Below, one piece after another: positions 18,385 to 26,582 of a stretch of DNA of 64,000 nt. The stretch is taken from NCBI RefSeq assembly GCF_900215155.1, contig NZ_LT907980.1, positions 2,046,001 through 2,110,000 on the forward strand, given 5' to 3'. The notes under the pieces were generated by a model. That model was not told the DNA's origin. It saw only the letters and a list, made by a program, of their open reading frames with translations, and ran no database searches. The translations under genes and the position numbers were made by a program. Positions within the stretch are counted from its first letter, which is position 1, and the number at the start of each line of letters is the position of its first letter. This DNA is from Marinobacter sp. LV10R510-11A. Lineage in GTDB: Bacteria; Pseudomonadota; Gammaproteobacteria; Pseudomonadales; Oleiphilaceae.

Positions 18385-19239
18385 TTACTGCTCAAAAAGG
18401 CCTTTCACTGCGAACAGATCATCATACTTGGGCGCCTGCTTTTGTGCTTTAGCTTGAAAAGTTTTCATCATATCCGTGGGGCGAAACATGCCAGCCTGCC
18501 AAGTTGCCATGTATTTCAAACTATCGGCTACCGTGTGATCACGGCTGTAGTTCAACATCTCTTTACAGCCGATGACCGCAAGCGGTGGATTGGCGGCAAT
18601 CTGGGCGGCAATTTCCATAACGCCAGCAATCAGCGCTTCCTGGTCAGAATAGAGGGCATTGACAAAACCTAGGTCTTTCGCCTCCTGCGCAGAAAACTTA
18701 CGACCCGTGTACGCCAGCTCACGCACAACACCTTCCGGCATCAGTTTGGGTAAACGCTGAAGTGTGCCGACATCCGCTGTCATGCCCAGCTCGGTTTCCT
18801 TGATCGTGAAGTACGCGTCTTCCGTGCAGTAACGGCTGTCTGCCGCACACACCAGATCCAAAGCACCACCAATGCAGCCTCCATGAATGGCCGCAAGTAC
18901 TGGCAAGCGAATGTTCTCCAGCGACGTCAAAGTGTCCTGAAGTTGTAGTACAACACGCCGCAGATTTTCTGCCATGCGACCAGGGTCACCACTCATGGGC
19001 ACAGCCTTGGGGTCTGAGAAAACACCCAGATCCATTCCCGCTGAGAAGTGCTTACCCGTGGATGACACCACAATCACCCGTGCATCTGTGTGTGCTTCAA
19101 TGTCCTGCATACACTTAGGCAGCTCAAGCCAAAACGCCTTGTTCATGGTGTTCATCGCTTCCGGGCGGCTGAACTGCACGTGGGCAATCTTATTTTCAAC
19201 GCTGACAGAAAAACTCTCGTAAGTGGGTAACTCAGACAC
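18385..19239 (-). CDS. crotonase family, delta3,5-delta2,4-dienoyl-CoA isomerase-like
   Basis: A 284-residue crotonase. Segments RYCTEDAYFTIKETELGM and TADVGTLQRLPK, and later YSRDHTVADSLKYMATW, match mammalian ECH1, the isomerase for odd-double-bond unsaturated fatty acids. The three acidic residues expected for ECH1 (Asp128, Glu148, Asp156) are all present. The start is GTG at 19239, preceded by GGAGG at 6 nt; the frame is open for 51 more codons upstream but these do not look coding. First gene of a two-gene unit with the CPBP protease. Assignment over generic enoyl-CoA hydratase is by motif memory. Confidence 0.85.
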   Translation of the reverse strand: MSELPTYESFSVSVENKIAHVQFSRPEAMNTMNKAFWLELPKCMQDIEAHTDARVIVVSSTGKHFSAGMDLGVFSDPKAVPMSGDPGRMAENLRRVVLQLQDTLTSLENIRLPVLAAIHGGCIGGALDLVCAADSRYCTEDAYFTIKETELGMTADVGTLQRLPKLMPEGVVRELAYTGRKFSAQEAKDLGFVNALYSDQEALIAGVMEIAAQIAANPPLAVIGCKEMLNYSRDHTVADSLKYMATWQAGMFRPTDMMKTFQAKAQKQAPKYDDLFAVKGLFEQ

Positions 19240-19534
19240 GGCAAAGCCTCCTTTATTAGTGCACAAAAATTCAAAAATGCTAAGGCAAACATACCTCATG
19301 TGACTGAAAATGTCGGGTTTATGCCTATAAGAAAGTGCTTTGCTTTTCAGCAAGCAGCAGGTACAGTGCGCTTCGTAGGAAAGATTTAGCAAAGCACTTC
19401 ATAAATAAGACGCCTTTCTGTAGTCGTACGTCCTGTTTTTGATCACGCCCGTTGTTTGTTTCCGCATACCGCTGACCAGCCATCAACATGATGACCTGGC
19501 GGCACTTTAAATGATTGAATACAGGAATAATGAT
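19240..19534 (+). promoter_or_regulatory. long leader region of the cold-shock gene with inverted repeat
   Basis: This 295-bp gap has no plausible gene. It holds a perfect 12-bp inverted repeat: AAGTGCTTTGCT (19333-19344) and AGCAAAGCACTT (19388-19399), 43 nt apart. A second segment, GTGCGCTT (about 19366), could compete for the right arm. Cold-shock mRNAs commonly have long structured leaders, so a folded 5' UTR for the csp gene at 19535 is a reasonable inference. I see no convincing -35/-10 pair. Confidence 0.4.
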
Positions 19535-19741
19535 ATGTCTACTGTTACCGGTACGGTTAAGTTCTTCAACGAAGCAAAAGGCTTTGGCTTTATCACTCGT
19601 GAAGAAGGCCCGGACGTTTTTGTTCACTACAGCGCTATTCAGGGCGGCGGTTTTAAGACTCTGGCTGAAGGCCAGCAAGTTGATTTCACAGTGACTCAGG
19701 GCCAGAAAGGTCCTCAGGCTGAGAACGTTGTTGCTGTTTAA
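19535..19741 (+). CDS. cold-shock protein, CspA family
   Basis: A 68-residue cold-shock domain protein that binds single-stranded RNA/DNA. The RNP1 motif KGFGFIT and the RNP2-like VFVHYSAI are both present, as is the N-terminus TGTVKFFNE. The start at ATG 19535 follows AGGA; the frame runs 8 codons further upstream, but the domain begins here. It is a single-gene unit with a long leader and a strong terminator. Which of the several csp paralogues it is cannot be said. Confidence 0.95.
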   Translation: MSTVTGTVKFFNEAKGFGFITREEGPDVFVHYSAIQGGGFKTLAEGQQVDFTVTQGQKGPQAENVVAV

Positions 19742-19755
19742 TTAACAGACAACGC

Positions 19756-19786
19756 TAAAAAAAGGCAGCTTCGGCTGCCTTTTTTA
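19756..19786 (+). terminator. intrinsic terminator of the csp gene
   Basis: A-tract, stem GGCAGC, tetraloop TTCG, GCTGCC, then seven T residues. Textbook intrinsic terminator 15 nt after the csp stop codon; the flanking A/T tracts make it usable in both directions. Confidence 0.95.
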
Positions 19787-19959
19787 TTGCCCAAAAATCG
19801 CGTTTTTTACTGCCCTAAAATCTCTTCCTGCTCCACTCGGTTTTACCTCCCCCGTCTTGCCATAGTAAAACGCACCTAACGTCCTCTGTACGCCTGCAGT
19901 GAGTGCTAGGTTTATATTCTGCAAAGATTGGTTGACTCACCTCCTGAATACAAATAACA

Positions 19960-19977
19960 TTCATCTATAATGAATCT
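19960..19977 (+). promoter_or_regulatory. probable -10 box with overlapping inverted repeat
   Basis: A perfect TATAAT lies at 19966-19971, 56 nt before the next start codon. ATTCAT and ATGAAT flank it symmetrically with 5 nt between them, a possible operator over the -10 element. The -35 region is poor (CCTGAA at 17 nt), so an activator or other element may help. Confidence 0.4.
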
Positions 19978-20026
19978 TATAAATCAAGAAGCTTTCAAAC
20001 GCTTCCCAGCAACAGGATCACATCTT

Positions 20027-20203
20027 ATGACGCAATTATTTAAGGAAGTAAGCAGCCCGAAGAATGCCGATAAGGTAGAAGCTGACAAGCTAAAGAATGG
20101 CGCGACGGAAGAGCGCTCTGAGGCGCCGGTGAACGCTTATGAAAGCGCCCCCAAGAAGGCTAAACACGGTGATGACGGCGTCTGCTGCGGTGGCTGCTCT
20201 TAA
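20027..20203 (+). CDS. CCGSCS-motif small protein
   Basis: A 58-residue hydrophilic protein ending CCGGCS. Small proteins with a C-terminal CCGSCS motif are known in marine gammaproteobacteria, but no function is established; the Cys cluster suggests metal or thiol chemistry. The middle is lysine/glutamate-rich. I start at MTQLFKEVSS (20027), with AGGA at 9 nt; an upstream in-frame ATG at 19970 lies within the putative promoter. Its only neighbour of possible relevance is the copper chaperone, which is on the opposite strand. Confidence 0.7.
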   Translation: MTQLFKEVSSPKNADKVEADKLKNGATEERSEAPVNAYESAPKKAKHGDDGVCCGGCS

Positions 20204-20225
20204 AGATACACCTGTTAAGAAGATC

Positions 20226-20272
20226 ACCAGTGACGCTTCCATCGCACACTCTGGAAACGCCACTGGTTGTTT
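20226..20272 (+). terminator. terminator-like hairpin after CCGSCS gene
   Basis: A 16-nt arm (20226-20241, ACCAGTGACGCTTCCA) pairs with 20252-20267 with two non-Watson-Crick positions, leaving a 10-nt loop; TGTTTAAA follows. It begins 22 nt after the stop and separates this gene from the convergent copper-chaperone gene. Confidence 0.65.
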
Positions 20273-20285
20273 AAACCGGAGGGAG

Positions 20286-20795
20286 TCAGTGATCCATCTG
20301 ATGCCCAGAATGATCCATTTCCGGCTCTTTCATATCTGCATCCAATGACTGTACGCTCAGCTCAACGTCAATAGCGCCTGCGTCCTCAAACTCCAGAGTC
20401 AAGGGTATACTTTCCCCCTCCTTCAGCGGTTCCGTAAGTTTTTCCAGCATCAAATGATAGCTGTAAGGCTTAAGCTCCACAGCCTCTCCCGCCGATATTT
20501 TCAGCCCGCTCTTTAGCGGCTGCATCCGCATGACCCCATCTTTCATAAGCGTTTCATGAATTGAAACACGATCTGCCCTGGGCGTGCTTGCACTAATCAA
20601 TGTGATATCTCTGTCGCCATGGTTTCTAATAACTAGATAGCCGACGCCCATGGGTGTGCCCGGCGGTGTCGGCCGACTCCATGGATGCTCAATATCGATC
20701 CCCCCTCGGGAGTACTCATGGGCCATCACAACATTGGTAAAGCCCGACATGATCAGGGCGCTACTGGCAAACAGCAGTGTCATTACTTTTTTCAT
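20286..20795 (-). CDS. periplasmic copper chaperone, PCu(A)C family
   Basis: A 169-residue exported protein; signal peptide MKKVMTLLFASSALIMSG ends near VVMAHEY. PCu(A)C domains pass Cu(I) to cytochrome c oxidase CuA sites. The binding ligands are spread over IHETLMKDGVMRMQPL and YSYHLMLEKL, matching the His/Met pattern of the family. The C-terminus is a His/Met-rich tail (MDHSGHQMDH) that may add copper ligands. No oxidase-assembly genes are adjacent, so it may serve general copper handling. Confidence 0.85.
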   Translation of the reverse strand: MKKVMTLLFASSALIMSGFTNVVMAHEYSRGGIDIEHPWSRPTPPGTPMGVGYLVIRNHGDRDITLISASTPRADRVSIHETLMKDGVMRMQPLKSGLKISAGEAVELKPYSYHLMLEKLTEPLKEGESIPLTLEFEDAGAIDVELSVQSLDADMKEPEMDHSGHQMDH

Positions 20796-20949
20796 GGTGT
20801 CTCGCGCCGCTACGGTTTAACTGATGATGGTAAACGCTACATTTTGGGGGCCGTAATGCCTACAGTGTTGCGTTCAGATCAGCTCAAAGCAAGTAACGAG
20901 GTGCGTCGAATAGTCGCAACAAGTCAGCTAAATTTTGGTACTTGGAATA

Positions 20950-21288
20950 TCAGACTTTTTTAACAAACTCGGACTTAAGCTTCATGGGACCAATGCCATC
21001 AACTTTGCAGTCTATATCGTGATCGCCGTCTACTAAACGAATGCTCTTCACCTTGGTGCCGACTTTCACAACAGAGCTGGAACCTTTCACCTTCAGATCT
21101 TTGATCACAGTGACCGCATCACCATCCTGAAGCTCATTACCATTGGCATCGCGTACCACCTTGCTTGCTTCTTCCGCTGCCGCCTCTGCTTCTGTCCATT
21201 CATGAGCACACTCAGGGCAAACAAGCTGAACACCGTCTTCATAGGTGTATACAGAACCACACTGGGGGCACGGAGGAAGTTGAGACAT
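20950..21288 (-). CDS. yjdM: zinc-ribbon protein YjdM (PhnA-like)
   Basis: A 112-residue protein. The N-terminal zinc ribbon has CPQCGS and CPECAHEW, and the C-terminal PhnA domain carries the conserved [26 protein letters not shown] region. Often named alkylphosphonate utilisation protein PhnA, but it is distinct from phosphonoacetate hydrolase and its role is unclear. AGGAAACACCC precedes the ATG. Single gene. Confidence 0.9.
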   Translation of the reverse strand: MSQLPPCPQCGSVYTYEDGVQLVCPECAHEWTEAEAAAEEASKVVRDANGNELQDGDAVTVIKDLKVKGSSSVVKVGTKVKSIRLVDGDHDIDCKVDGIGPMKLKSEFVKKV

Positions 21289-21435
21289 GGGTGTTTCCTA
21301 GTAATTGAATTTACACAGGACTATACCACCAAGGTCCCGGCAAATCCGGCAGCCGCGGCTGAGGTTCACTACCAGGCTTGCAGCAACAGCAGGTACACTC
21401 CCCCACTAGTTACTAAACTGCTTAAGGAAGTTGAT

Positions 21436-21885
21436 ATGTCGATCTGGGTTGACGCCGATGCTTGCCCTGTACCTATTCGCGAAATTCTTTGCCGCGCCGC
21501 CACGCGCTGGCAAACCCAGACAACGTTCATTGCCAACCACGTCATCAAACTACCACCCAGCCCCTATATAAAAGCCAGGCAGGTTATGCAGGGTTTCGAT
21601 GTGGCGGATAATGAAATTATGGATCAGCTCAGCGCTGGCGACTTGGTTATTACTCAGGACATTCCGTTGGCGGCCGAAGCCATCGAGAAAGGCGCCGATG
21701 TGTTCAATCCAAGGGGCCAAGCTTTCACTAAAGAAAATATTCGCCAGCGCCTCGCCACGAGGAATTTCATGGAAGAGATGCGTAATGCCGGACAGGTTAC
21801 CGGCGGCCCGGCCCCATTTAGCCAGACCGACCGAAAAGAATTCGCTAACAAACTGGATCGATGGCTGCAGCGTAATCGGGGCTAG
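21436..21885 (+). CDS. yaiI: YaiI/YqxD-family (DUF188) protein
   Basis: A 149-residue DUF188 protein. Diagnostic segments are MSIWVDADACPVPIREIL, VITQDIPLAAEAIEKGA and TGGPAPFSQTDRKEFANKLD. The fold resembles PIN-type nucleases, but activity is not established. The start at ATG 21436 follows AAGGAAG; the frame is open a further 78 codons but the family begins here. The stop overlaps the stop of a small opposite-strand gene in a shared CTAG. Confidence 0.88.
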   Translation: MSIWVDADACPVPIREILCRAATRWQTQTTFIANHVIKLPPSPYIKARQVMQGFDVADNEIMDQLSAGDLVITQDIPLAAEAIEKGADVFNPRGQAFTKENIRQRLATRNFMEEMRNAGQVTGGPAPFSQTDRKEFANKLDRWLQRNRG

Positions 21886-21992
21886 CCTCCGACCCCGGAG
21901 CCCACAACTAAGCCAGTAACAACAAGCGCGATGAAAAGGCCGGCCCCCGCTGCAATCTTCAGCCCTTCGATCATTTCTTGTTCTGCTGTCAT
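21882..21992 (-). CDS. 36-residue single-helix membrane protein
   Basis: A short gene: MTAEQEMIEGLKIAAGAGLF, then a hydrophobic helix and a Gly-rich end VVGSGVGG. GGGAG lies 8 nt before the ATG, the codons look like those of real genes here, and one membrane helix is evident. It is convergent with yaiI (stops overlap by 3 nt) and divergent from the sugar dehydrogenase gene, whose upstream region contains a possible Fur box. Function unknown; I recognise no family. Confidence 0.6.
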   Translation of the reverse strand: MTAEQEMIEGLKIAAGAGLFIALVVTGLVVGSGVGG

Positions 21993-22082
21993 GGCTGTAT
22001 CTCCCTTAGCTTATGATATAAACAGATCGTATGAAGAACTTCTGTGCCGTTACTCCAAGCAAGGCACATAAAAGATATTAAT

Positions 22083-22101
22083 GACATTGATTATCATTTG
22101 C
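22083..22101. promoter_or_regulatory. possible Fur box
   Basis: GACATTGATTATCATTTGC agrees with the 19-bp consensus Fur operator at about 14 positions, by eye. It lies 20 nt before the dehydrogenase start codon and about 90 nt before the divergent small-protein gene, so it could control either. Confidence 0.4.
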
Positions 22102-22120
22102 AATGAACAAGGAGAATCGA

Positions 22121-23245
22121 ATGCTCTCTTGCCGACATCTGATAACATTCAGTGCACTGATTTTGCTCGGCCTCCCCCTCTTTGCCTCAAGCCAAGTATT
22201 TAAGTCCCAAGAAGCAAGCTTCAAGCTGGAAACGGTTGCTGGTGGTCTTGAACATCCCTGGAGCCTGGCTTTTCTCCCAGACGGCTCCATGCTCGTTACA
22301 GAGAGAACCGGCAGACTTCGTGTTATTCGAAACGGAGAGTTGTCATCCAAACCAGTTCCGGGGGTTCCAGTCTCTGCGGCAACAGGCCAAGGCGGGCTAT
22401 TCGATGTAGTGCTACACCCGGGTTTTGAGAAGAACCGAACTCTGTTCCTGAGTTACGCCCACCGTTCCAGCGAAGGAATGACCACAAGGGTCGCCCGGGC
22501 GATTTTTGACAACAACAAATTAGAAAACGTAACGGTTATCTTCGAAGCCCTGCCCCGCTCCGGCACATCACGACATTTTGGAGGGCGAATGGCCTTCGAT
22601 GCATCAAGTTATCTCTATATTTCCGTTGGCGATCGCGGCGAGATGAATCGGGCGCAAGACACTGGAGACGATGCGGGCGGCGTCCACCGTATTACCGTTA
22701 GTGGCGAGCCAGTTCCGGGCAACCCGGGGATTGATGATTCAGGCATCAACAACACCCTTTTTACTTGGGGCAACCGTAATATTCAGGGCATGACCGCTCA
22801 CCCCATTACTGGTGATATCTGGACTCACGAACACGGCCCACGAGGTGGTGATGAGATTAATGTTTTACGGGCGGGCACCAATTACGGATGGCCGGAAATC
22901 ACATATGGCATCGGTTATTCAGGAATCCCGATCACGCTGAGCACAGCAAAAGACGGCATGGCACAGCCACTACATTATTGGGATCCGTCCATCGCGCCTT
23001 CAGGCATGGCGTTTTACACAGGGCTCGAATTTCCCGAATGGCAAGGCAATTTGTTCGTAGGCGCGCTCAAAATGCGAAAGCTGGTTCGTCTGAAAATTGA
23101 GAACAGGCAGATAGTAGAAGTGGAAGATTTACTCACCAGCCTGGCAGAACGGATCCGCGACGTTCGAACAGGGCCAGATGGCAACCTGTGGTTACTGACA
23201 GACTCGCCACAAGGCAAAGTGTACCGGGTAGTGCCAGCTCAGTGA
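22121..23245 (+). CDS. PQQ-dependent sugar dehydrogenase (YliI/Asd-like), exported
   Basis: A 374-residue soluble beta-propeller dehydrogenase related to E. coli YliI. The N-terminal signal peptide (ITFSALILLGLPLFASSQ) sends it to the periplasm. Family segments are GGLEHPWSLAFLPDG, TGQGGLFDVVLHP, WTHEHGPRGGDEIN and NYGWPEITYG; the HGPRGGDE segment carries PQQ and calcium ligands. It should oxidise aldose sugars. The start at ATG 22121 has AAGGAG at 6 nt; an in-frame ATG lies 18 nt upstream. A possible Fur box just upstream suggests iron control. Confidence 0.9.
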   Translation: MLSCRHLITFSALILLGLPLFASSQVFKSQEASFKLETVAGGLEHPWSLAFLPDGSMLVTERTGRLRVIRNGELSSKPVPGVPVSAATGQGGLFDVVLHPGFEKNRTLFLSYAHRSSEGMTTRVARAIFDNNKLENVTVIFEALPRSGTSRHFGGRMAFDASSYLYISVGDRGEMNRAQDTGDDAGGVHRITVSGEPVPGNPGIDDSGINNTLFTWGNRNIQGMTAHPITGDIWTHEHGPRGGDEINVLRAGTNYGWPEITYGIGYSGIPITLSTAKDGMAQPLHYWDPSIAPSGMAFYTGLEFPEWQGNLFVGALKMRKLVRLKIENRQIVEVEDLLTSLAERIRDVRTGPDGNLWLLTDSPQGKVYRVVPAQ

Positions 23246-23652
23246 GGGTCGCCGGTACGCTCGGTTTTTTCGTACTGAGGCAGAGCGTCAGTGATTTCAA
23301 ACCAGTCCGATTTTGAACCAGTGTAGACATGCTGCGCTGGCCCCTTTTTCAGGGGCTCGTTAATGACGCCCACTCGCAGGCGAAGAATGCCGGGAATCGC
23401 ATCCACGCGACTATAAAAATGGCTTCCGCAGCGGCCACAGAAGGCCCGGTATTTACCGGGGCGCGACTCATATTCGGTCAGCTGATCCTCGCCACTCAGA
23501 AACTGGAAGCGCACCTTTTGCACCGGAGAGCTTGCAGAAAATGCACTACCGTGGGCACGGCGACACTGACTGCAATGGCACAGAGAGAGCGGGCCCAAGG
23601 GGCCTTCGTATTCAAATGTAATATCGCCACACAGGCACTGGCCGGTATACAT
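23239..23652 (-). CDS. GFA-family protein (glutathione-dependent formaldehyde-activating-like)
   Basis: A 137-residue GFA/CENP-V domain protein. The cysteine pattern CLCG, CHCSQCRR and CGRCGSHF is the family's zinc-binding signature. Members include glutathione-dependent formaldehyde-activating enzyme, but most have no proven substrate. AGGAAG precedes the ATG. The stop overlaps the 3' end of the sugar dehydrogenase by 7 nt on the other strand. Confidence 0.88.
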   Translation of the reverse strand: MYTGQCLCGDITFEYEGPLGPLSLCHCSQCRRAHGSAFSASSPVQKVRFQFLSGEDQLTEYESRPGKYRAFCGRCGSHFYSRVDAIPGILRLRVGVINEPLKKGPAQHVYTGSKSDWFEITDALPQYEKTERTGDPH

Positions 23653-23753
23653 AAACTTCCTGATTATCGTGTTCTGAGCGCTCCAGAACTATCTCAACGG
23701 CCGGCTATGATACCCGCCAAGATGCCTATGAAACAGCGTGGCCACCGATTGTT

Positions 23754-24521
23754 TTAGCCATATTGCGTATTTAGATAACCCAGTATGCGATCAGATTCAA
23801 ACAATCCTTCTCCGGTATTCGGATCCTCAAGGTACGGCACTTGAACTCGACCGTGCGCCTTGAAGAAAGCATCGCGCTTTCCGCCGGGAGCAGGCGTGTA
23901 AGGCCCAGGTTTAATACGTTGCTTTGCAGGGCCGATTTCAGTCCAGTGTTCCTTGCCCAGATTATGCAAAGTGTAAGGGATCTCCAGCTCACACAACTTC
24001 TCGCGCACTAGGCGAGAGAACGGGCTTCCTTCGAAGCTCCACAAATGCAACGGCTGCTCTGGCTGTTTGGTTGAACTCGCACGCAGCCCTCTCATGGCGC
24101 TGGCCACGGAAGCAAGTGAACCCAAAACCGGTTGCCAAATCCGCTCACGGTAGTAGCCGGGCACCGATCGCCCCGCATACTGGCGGAACAAGTACTCAAT
24201 GATGGCTTCTGATTCATACATCACGGTCTCTGTGTTCCGGTCGACCAGCAGAGGGAACTGCTGTTTGCCACCGGTTGCTTCCGCCTGTTTTCGGAAAACA
24301 CGACCACCTTTAGGACAGGGCCGAATCTGCACATCAAGATTGAGTGCGGTGAGCGCTTCGCGAACACGTCGGCAGTAGGGACACCCTTCCATGTCGTACA
24401 ATACAAGAGACTGTTCCGGTTGCGGCACGTCACTTACCACAAGACATCCACGCCAAGCTGTCAATGATGAGGTTGCGACGGAACCCAGCACGTTCGCGTG
24501 GTGAGCGAGTCTATTAAACAT
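23754..24521 (-). CDS. tandem GST N-terminal-domain (glutaredoxin-like) protein
   Basis: A 255-residue protein made of two thioredoxin-fold GST N-terminal domains. The first (about 38-115) has a glutaredoxin-like CPYCRR; the second (about 160-250) has GSPFSRLVRE and no CxxC. Both end with the GST-type YESEAIIEYL or FESDRILGYL segment. The helical GST C-terminal domain is absent. The start at ATG 24521 has AAGGA at 7 nt. It probably acts on thiol or glutathione adducts; substrate unknown. Confidence 0.8.
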   Translation of the reverse strand: MFNRLAHHANVLGSVATSSLTAWRGCLVVSDVPQPEQSLVLYDMEGCPYCRRVREALTALNLDVQIRPCPKGGRVFRKQAEATGGKQQFPLLVDRNTETVMYESEAIIEYLFRQYAGRSVPGYYRERIWQPVLGSLASVASAMRGLRASSTKQPEQPLHLWSFEGSPFSRLVREKLCELEIPYTLHNLGKEHWTEIGPAKQRIKPGPYTPAPGGKRDAFFKAHGRVQVPYLEDPNTGEGLFESDRILGYLNTQYG

Positions 24522-24756
24522 AAGCAAATCCTTAATATATGAACCAACCATTATCATCAAATAAAACGACTTTCCATTGGCTTACAATCACACGAAGGGC
24601 AGGCGACCGGATATCAGTCGTTACCTTGTTGATATTTGCCTCGTCGCTTCGCGCAAGCTAACTTACACTCGGACACAAAACACCAATACAAACAAGCGCT
24701 CTACTGGCATTTTTTAACGTCATGTAGAGGTTATCTGCATAGTACAACTTGCAAAG

Positions 24757-26394
24757 ATGGGCTATTGTTCATCTAGAGAGTTTCTCTCCACATCTAACCA
24801 AACAGCCATCATGGTGATCCCGGGTATGCCGCATTCAAACAGCGCAGGAAAAGTCAGTCTTCGACAAAGGCGCCCAGCGCTGATTTTTGCCGCTGCTCTT
24901 GCGTTGGCTCCTGTTCTGGCAAACCTGCCATCGGCACTGGCTGCTGAAGGCGACGGCTCGGGCTACAGTGGCAAGCGCCTCTGGGCCAGCGAGATGCAAG
25001 ATTACGCCACTAACTCCTTAAAAAGCGAAGAAGCACTGAGCATGGCTGCGGTGCCTTTGAACGGCCCGGGGCTTGACCAGAGCATTAATGCCGACGTTCC
25101 CATGAGCCCCGGCTCCATAATGAAGGTGATCACCACCTACGCCGCGCTGGAAATTCTTGGCCCCACCCATCACTGGGATACGGATTTTTTGACCGATGGA
25201 GTAATGGTTGGCGATACGCTTAAAGGCGACCTCTACGTTCGCTTTGGTGGCGACCCGAAACTCACTTTCGAACGTCTCTGGGCGACCCTGCGGGAACTCC
25301 GCGATATGGGGATTAACCGTATCGATGGCAATCTGGTGCTCGATGGCAGCTATTTTGAAATCGACGGTGGTTTTCCTCTCTTTAAGGACAACGGCCACAA
25401 CCCATACGCACCATTTCTGGTCGAGCCATCTGCCTACCTTACTAACCTCAACCTCCTGCACTTCCAGATTCGTGCCGACGAGCGTGGTACTCAGGCTTGG
25501 AGCACGCCAGATCTAAGCGAGATTGTCATCGACAACCGGGTAACCGCAGTGGACGAAGGACCCTGCCCTTCGCGCCGTAATTTTGACTGGGAGCCTGTCG
25601 TTCAAGAAGGTGGAAGAGTAACGGTGCGGGTAACCGGCGAACTGCCGCAAGGGTGTCGCACCACGACCTACCTGTCCCTGTTGCCTCAGGAGCAATACAG
25701 CGCCTCGATGATTCGCTCTTTGCTTGGTGAGATGGGCATCATCGTATCCGGTGGAAACCTGAATGGGCCAACTCCACAAAAGGCACGGCTGGTTATGAAA
25801 ACCACGTCGCCAGACCTGGTTACCATGGTTCGAGACATTAATAAGTGGAGCAGTAACGTGATGGCGCGGCAGCTATTGCTGACCATCGGCGCACAAAACC
25901 GTCTGGATGATGAAAACGACGACCGGGTTGCTGGCATACGCGTTATTTATGACTGGCTGGAGAAGAAAGGAATCGATACGTCCGGGATGGTCATCGACAA
26001 CGGCGCGGGCCTGACACGTCACGGCAGGATAACCGCCAGACAAGGCACAAAAATACTGCAACACGCGTGGAACAGCCCTTATTCCTCTGATTTGATGACA
26101 TCTATGCCGATCATCGCCATGGATGGAACCATGGCGCGTCGCTTACGCAACACGGGTATGGATGGCGAGGGTCGCATTAAGACCGGCTACCTAGAAAACG
26201 TTCGCTCTATCGCCGGCTTTACCCGGGATGAAAACAACACCACCTGGGCGGTTGTGGGCATGGTGAATAATGATCCTGCTTGGAATGGCCAAGCAGTACT
26301 AGATCGGATTCTTTACTCCCTGCATTTCGAACCACCCACGGGAACCTCGCTTTCGCGCGCTAATGCGAGCGGCTCTGAAACGTCTTTCCAATAA
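24757..26394 (+). CDS. dacB: D-alanyl-D-alanine carboxypeptidase/endopeptidase PBP4
   Basis: A 545-residue PBP4-type enzyme that trims or cleaves peptidoglycan peptides in the periplasm. The active-site set is complete: SxxK at Ser120-Lys123 (SIMK), SxN at 365-367 (SSN) and KTG at 475-477. A signal sequence lies at about 40-63 (FAAALALAPVLANLPSALA). The N-terminus ahead of it is long; ATGs at 24757, 24811 and 24826 all lack a clear ribosome binding site, so the mature protein is certain but the start is not. Confidence 0.9.
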   Translation: MGYCSSREFLSTSNQTAIMVIPGMPHSNSAGKVSLRQRRPALIFAAALALAPVLANLPSALAAEGDGSGYSGKRLWASEMQDYATNSLKSEEALSMAAVPLNGPGLDQSINADVPMSPGSIMKVITTYAALEILGPTHHWDTDFLTDGVMVGDTLKGDLYVRFGGDPKLTFERLWATLRELRDMGINRIDGNLVLDGSYFEIDGGFPLFKDNGHNPYAPFLVEPSAYLTNLNLLHFQIRADERGTQAWSTPDLSEIVIDNRVTAVDEGPCPSRRNFDWEPVVQEGGRVTVRVTGELPQGCRTTTYLSLLPQEQYSASMIRSLLGEMGIIVSGGNLNGPTPQKARLVMKTTSPDLVTMVRDINKWSSNVMARQLLLTIGAQNRLDDENDDRVAGIRVIYDWLEKKGIDTSGMVIDNGAGLTRHGRITARQGTKILQHAWNSPYSSDLMTSMPIIAMDGTMARRLRNTGMDGEGRIKTGYLENVRSIAGFTRDENNTTWAVVGMVNNDPAWNGQAVLDRILYSLHFEPPTGTSLSRANASGSETSFQ

Positions 26395-26401
26395 AAATTT
26401 T

Positions 26402-26491
26402 CTAACTAAGCCCAATCGGCAGCGACATCATTCCGGACATATAGAACCCGAACACGAGATGGCGTAGGCGTGCGGGTTTGATACGGCTCAT
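26402..26491 (-). pseudogene. truncated DUF2798-like membrane peptide
   Basis: A 29-residue frame with AGGAG ahead of its ATG: MSRIKPARLRHLVFGFYMSG followed by MMSLPIGLS and a stop. The arrangement RLxxLVFGFxMSGxMS resembles the first membrane helix of DUF2798 proteins, which are about 70-80 residues with two helices. The second helix is missing and the stop abuts the dacB 3' end. It may be a remnant or a real microprotein. Confidence 0.35.
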
Positions 26492-26582
26492 GAGTTCTCC
26501 TAGCATATCAAAATACAAAGATCGAATTATAATAAGCTTCCAATCTTTTTTCGATAGGCTTTTTTACCGAGTCAGGCGCAAT

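Noticed and set aside
24522..24756. Possible regulatory elements before dacB, including an ATTATCAT half-site.
   Set aside because: No second half of a Fur box and no consensus promoter can be shown.
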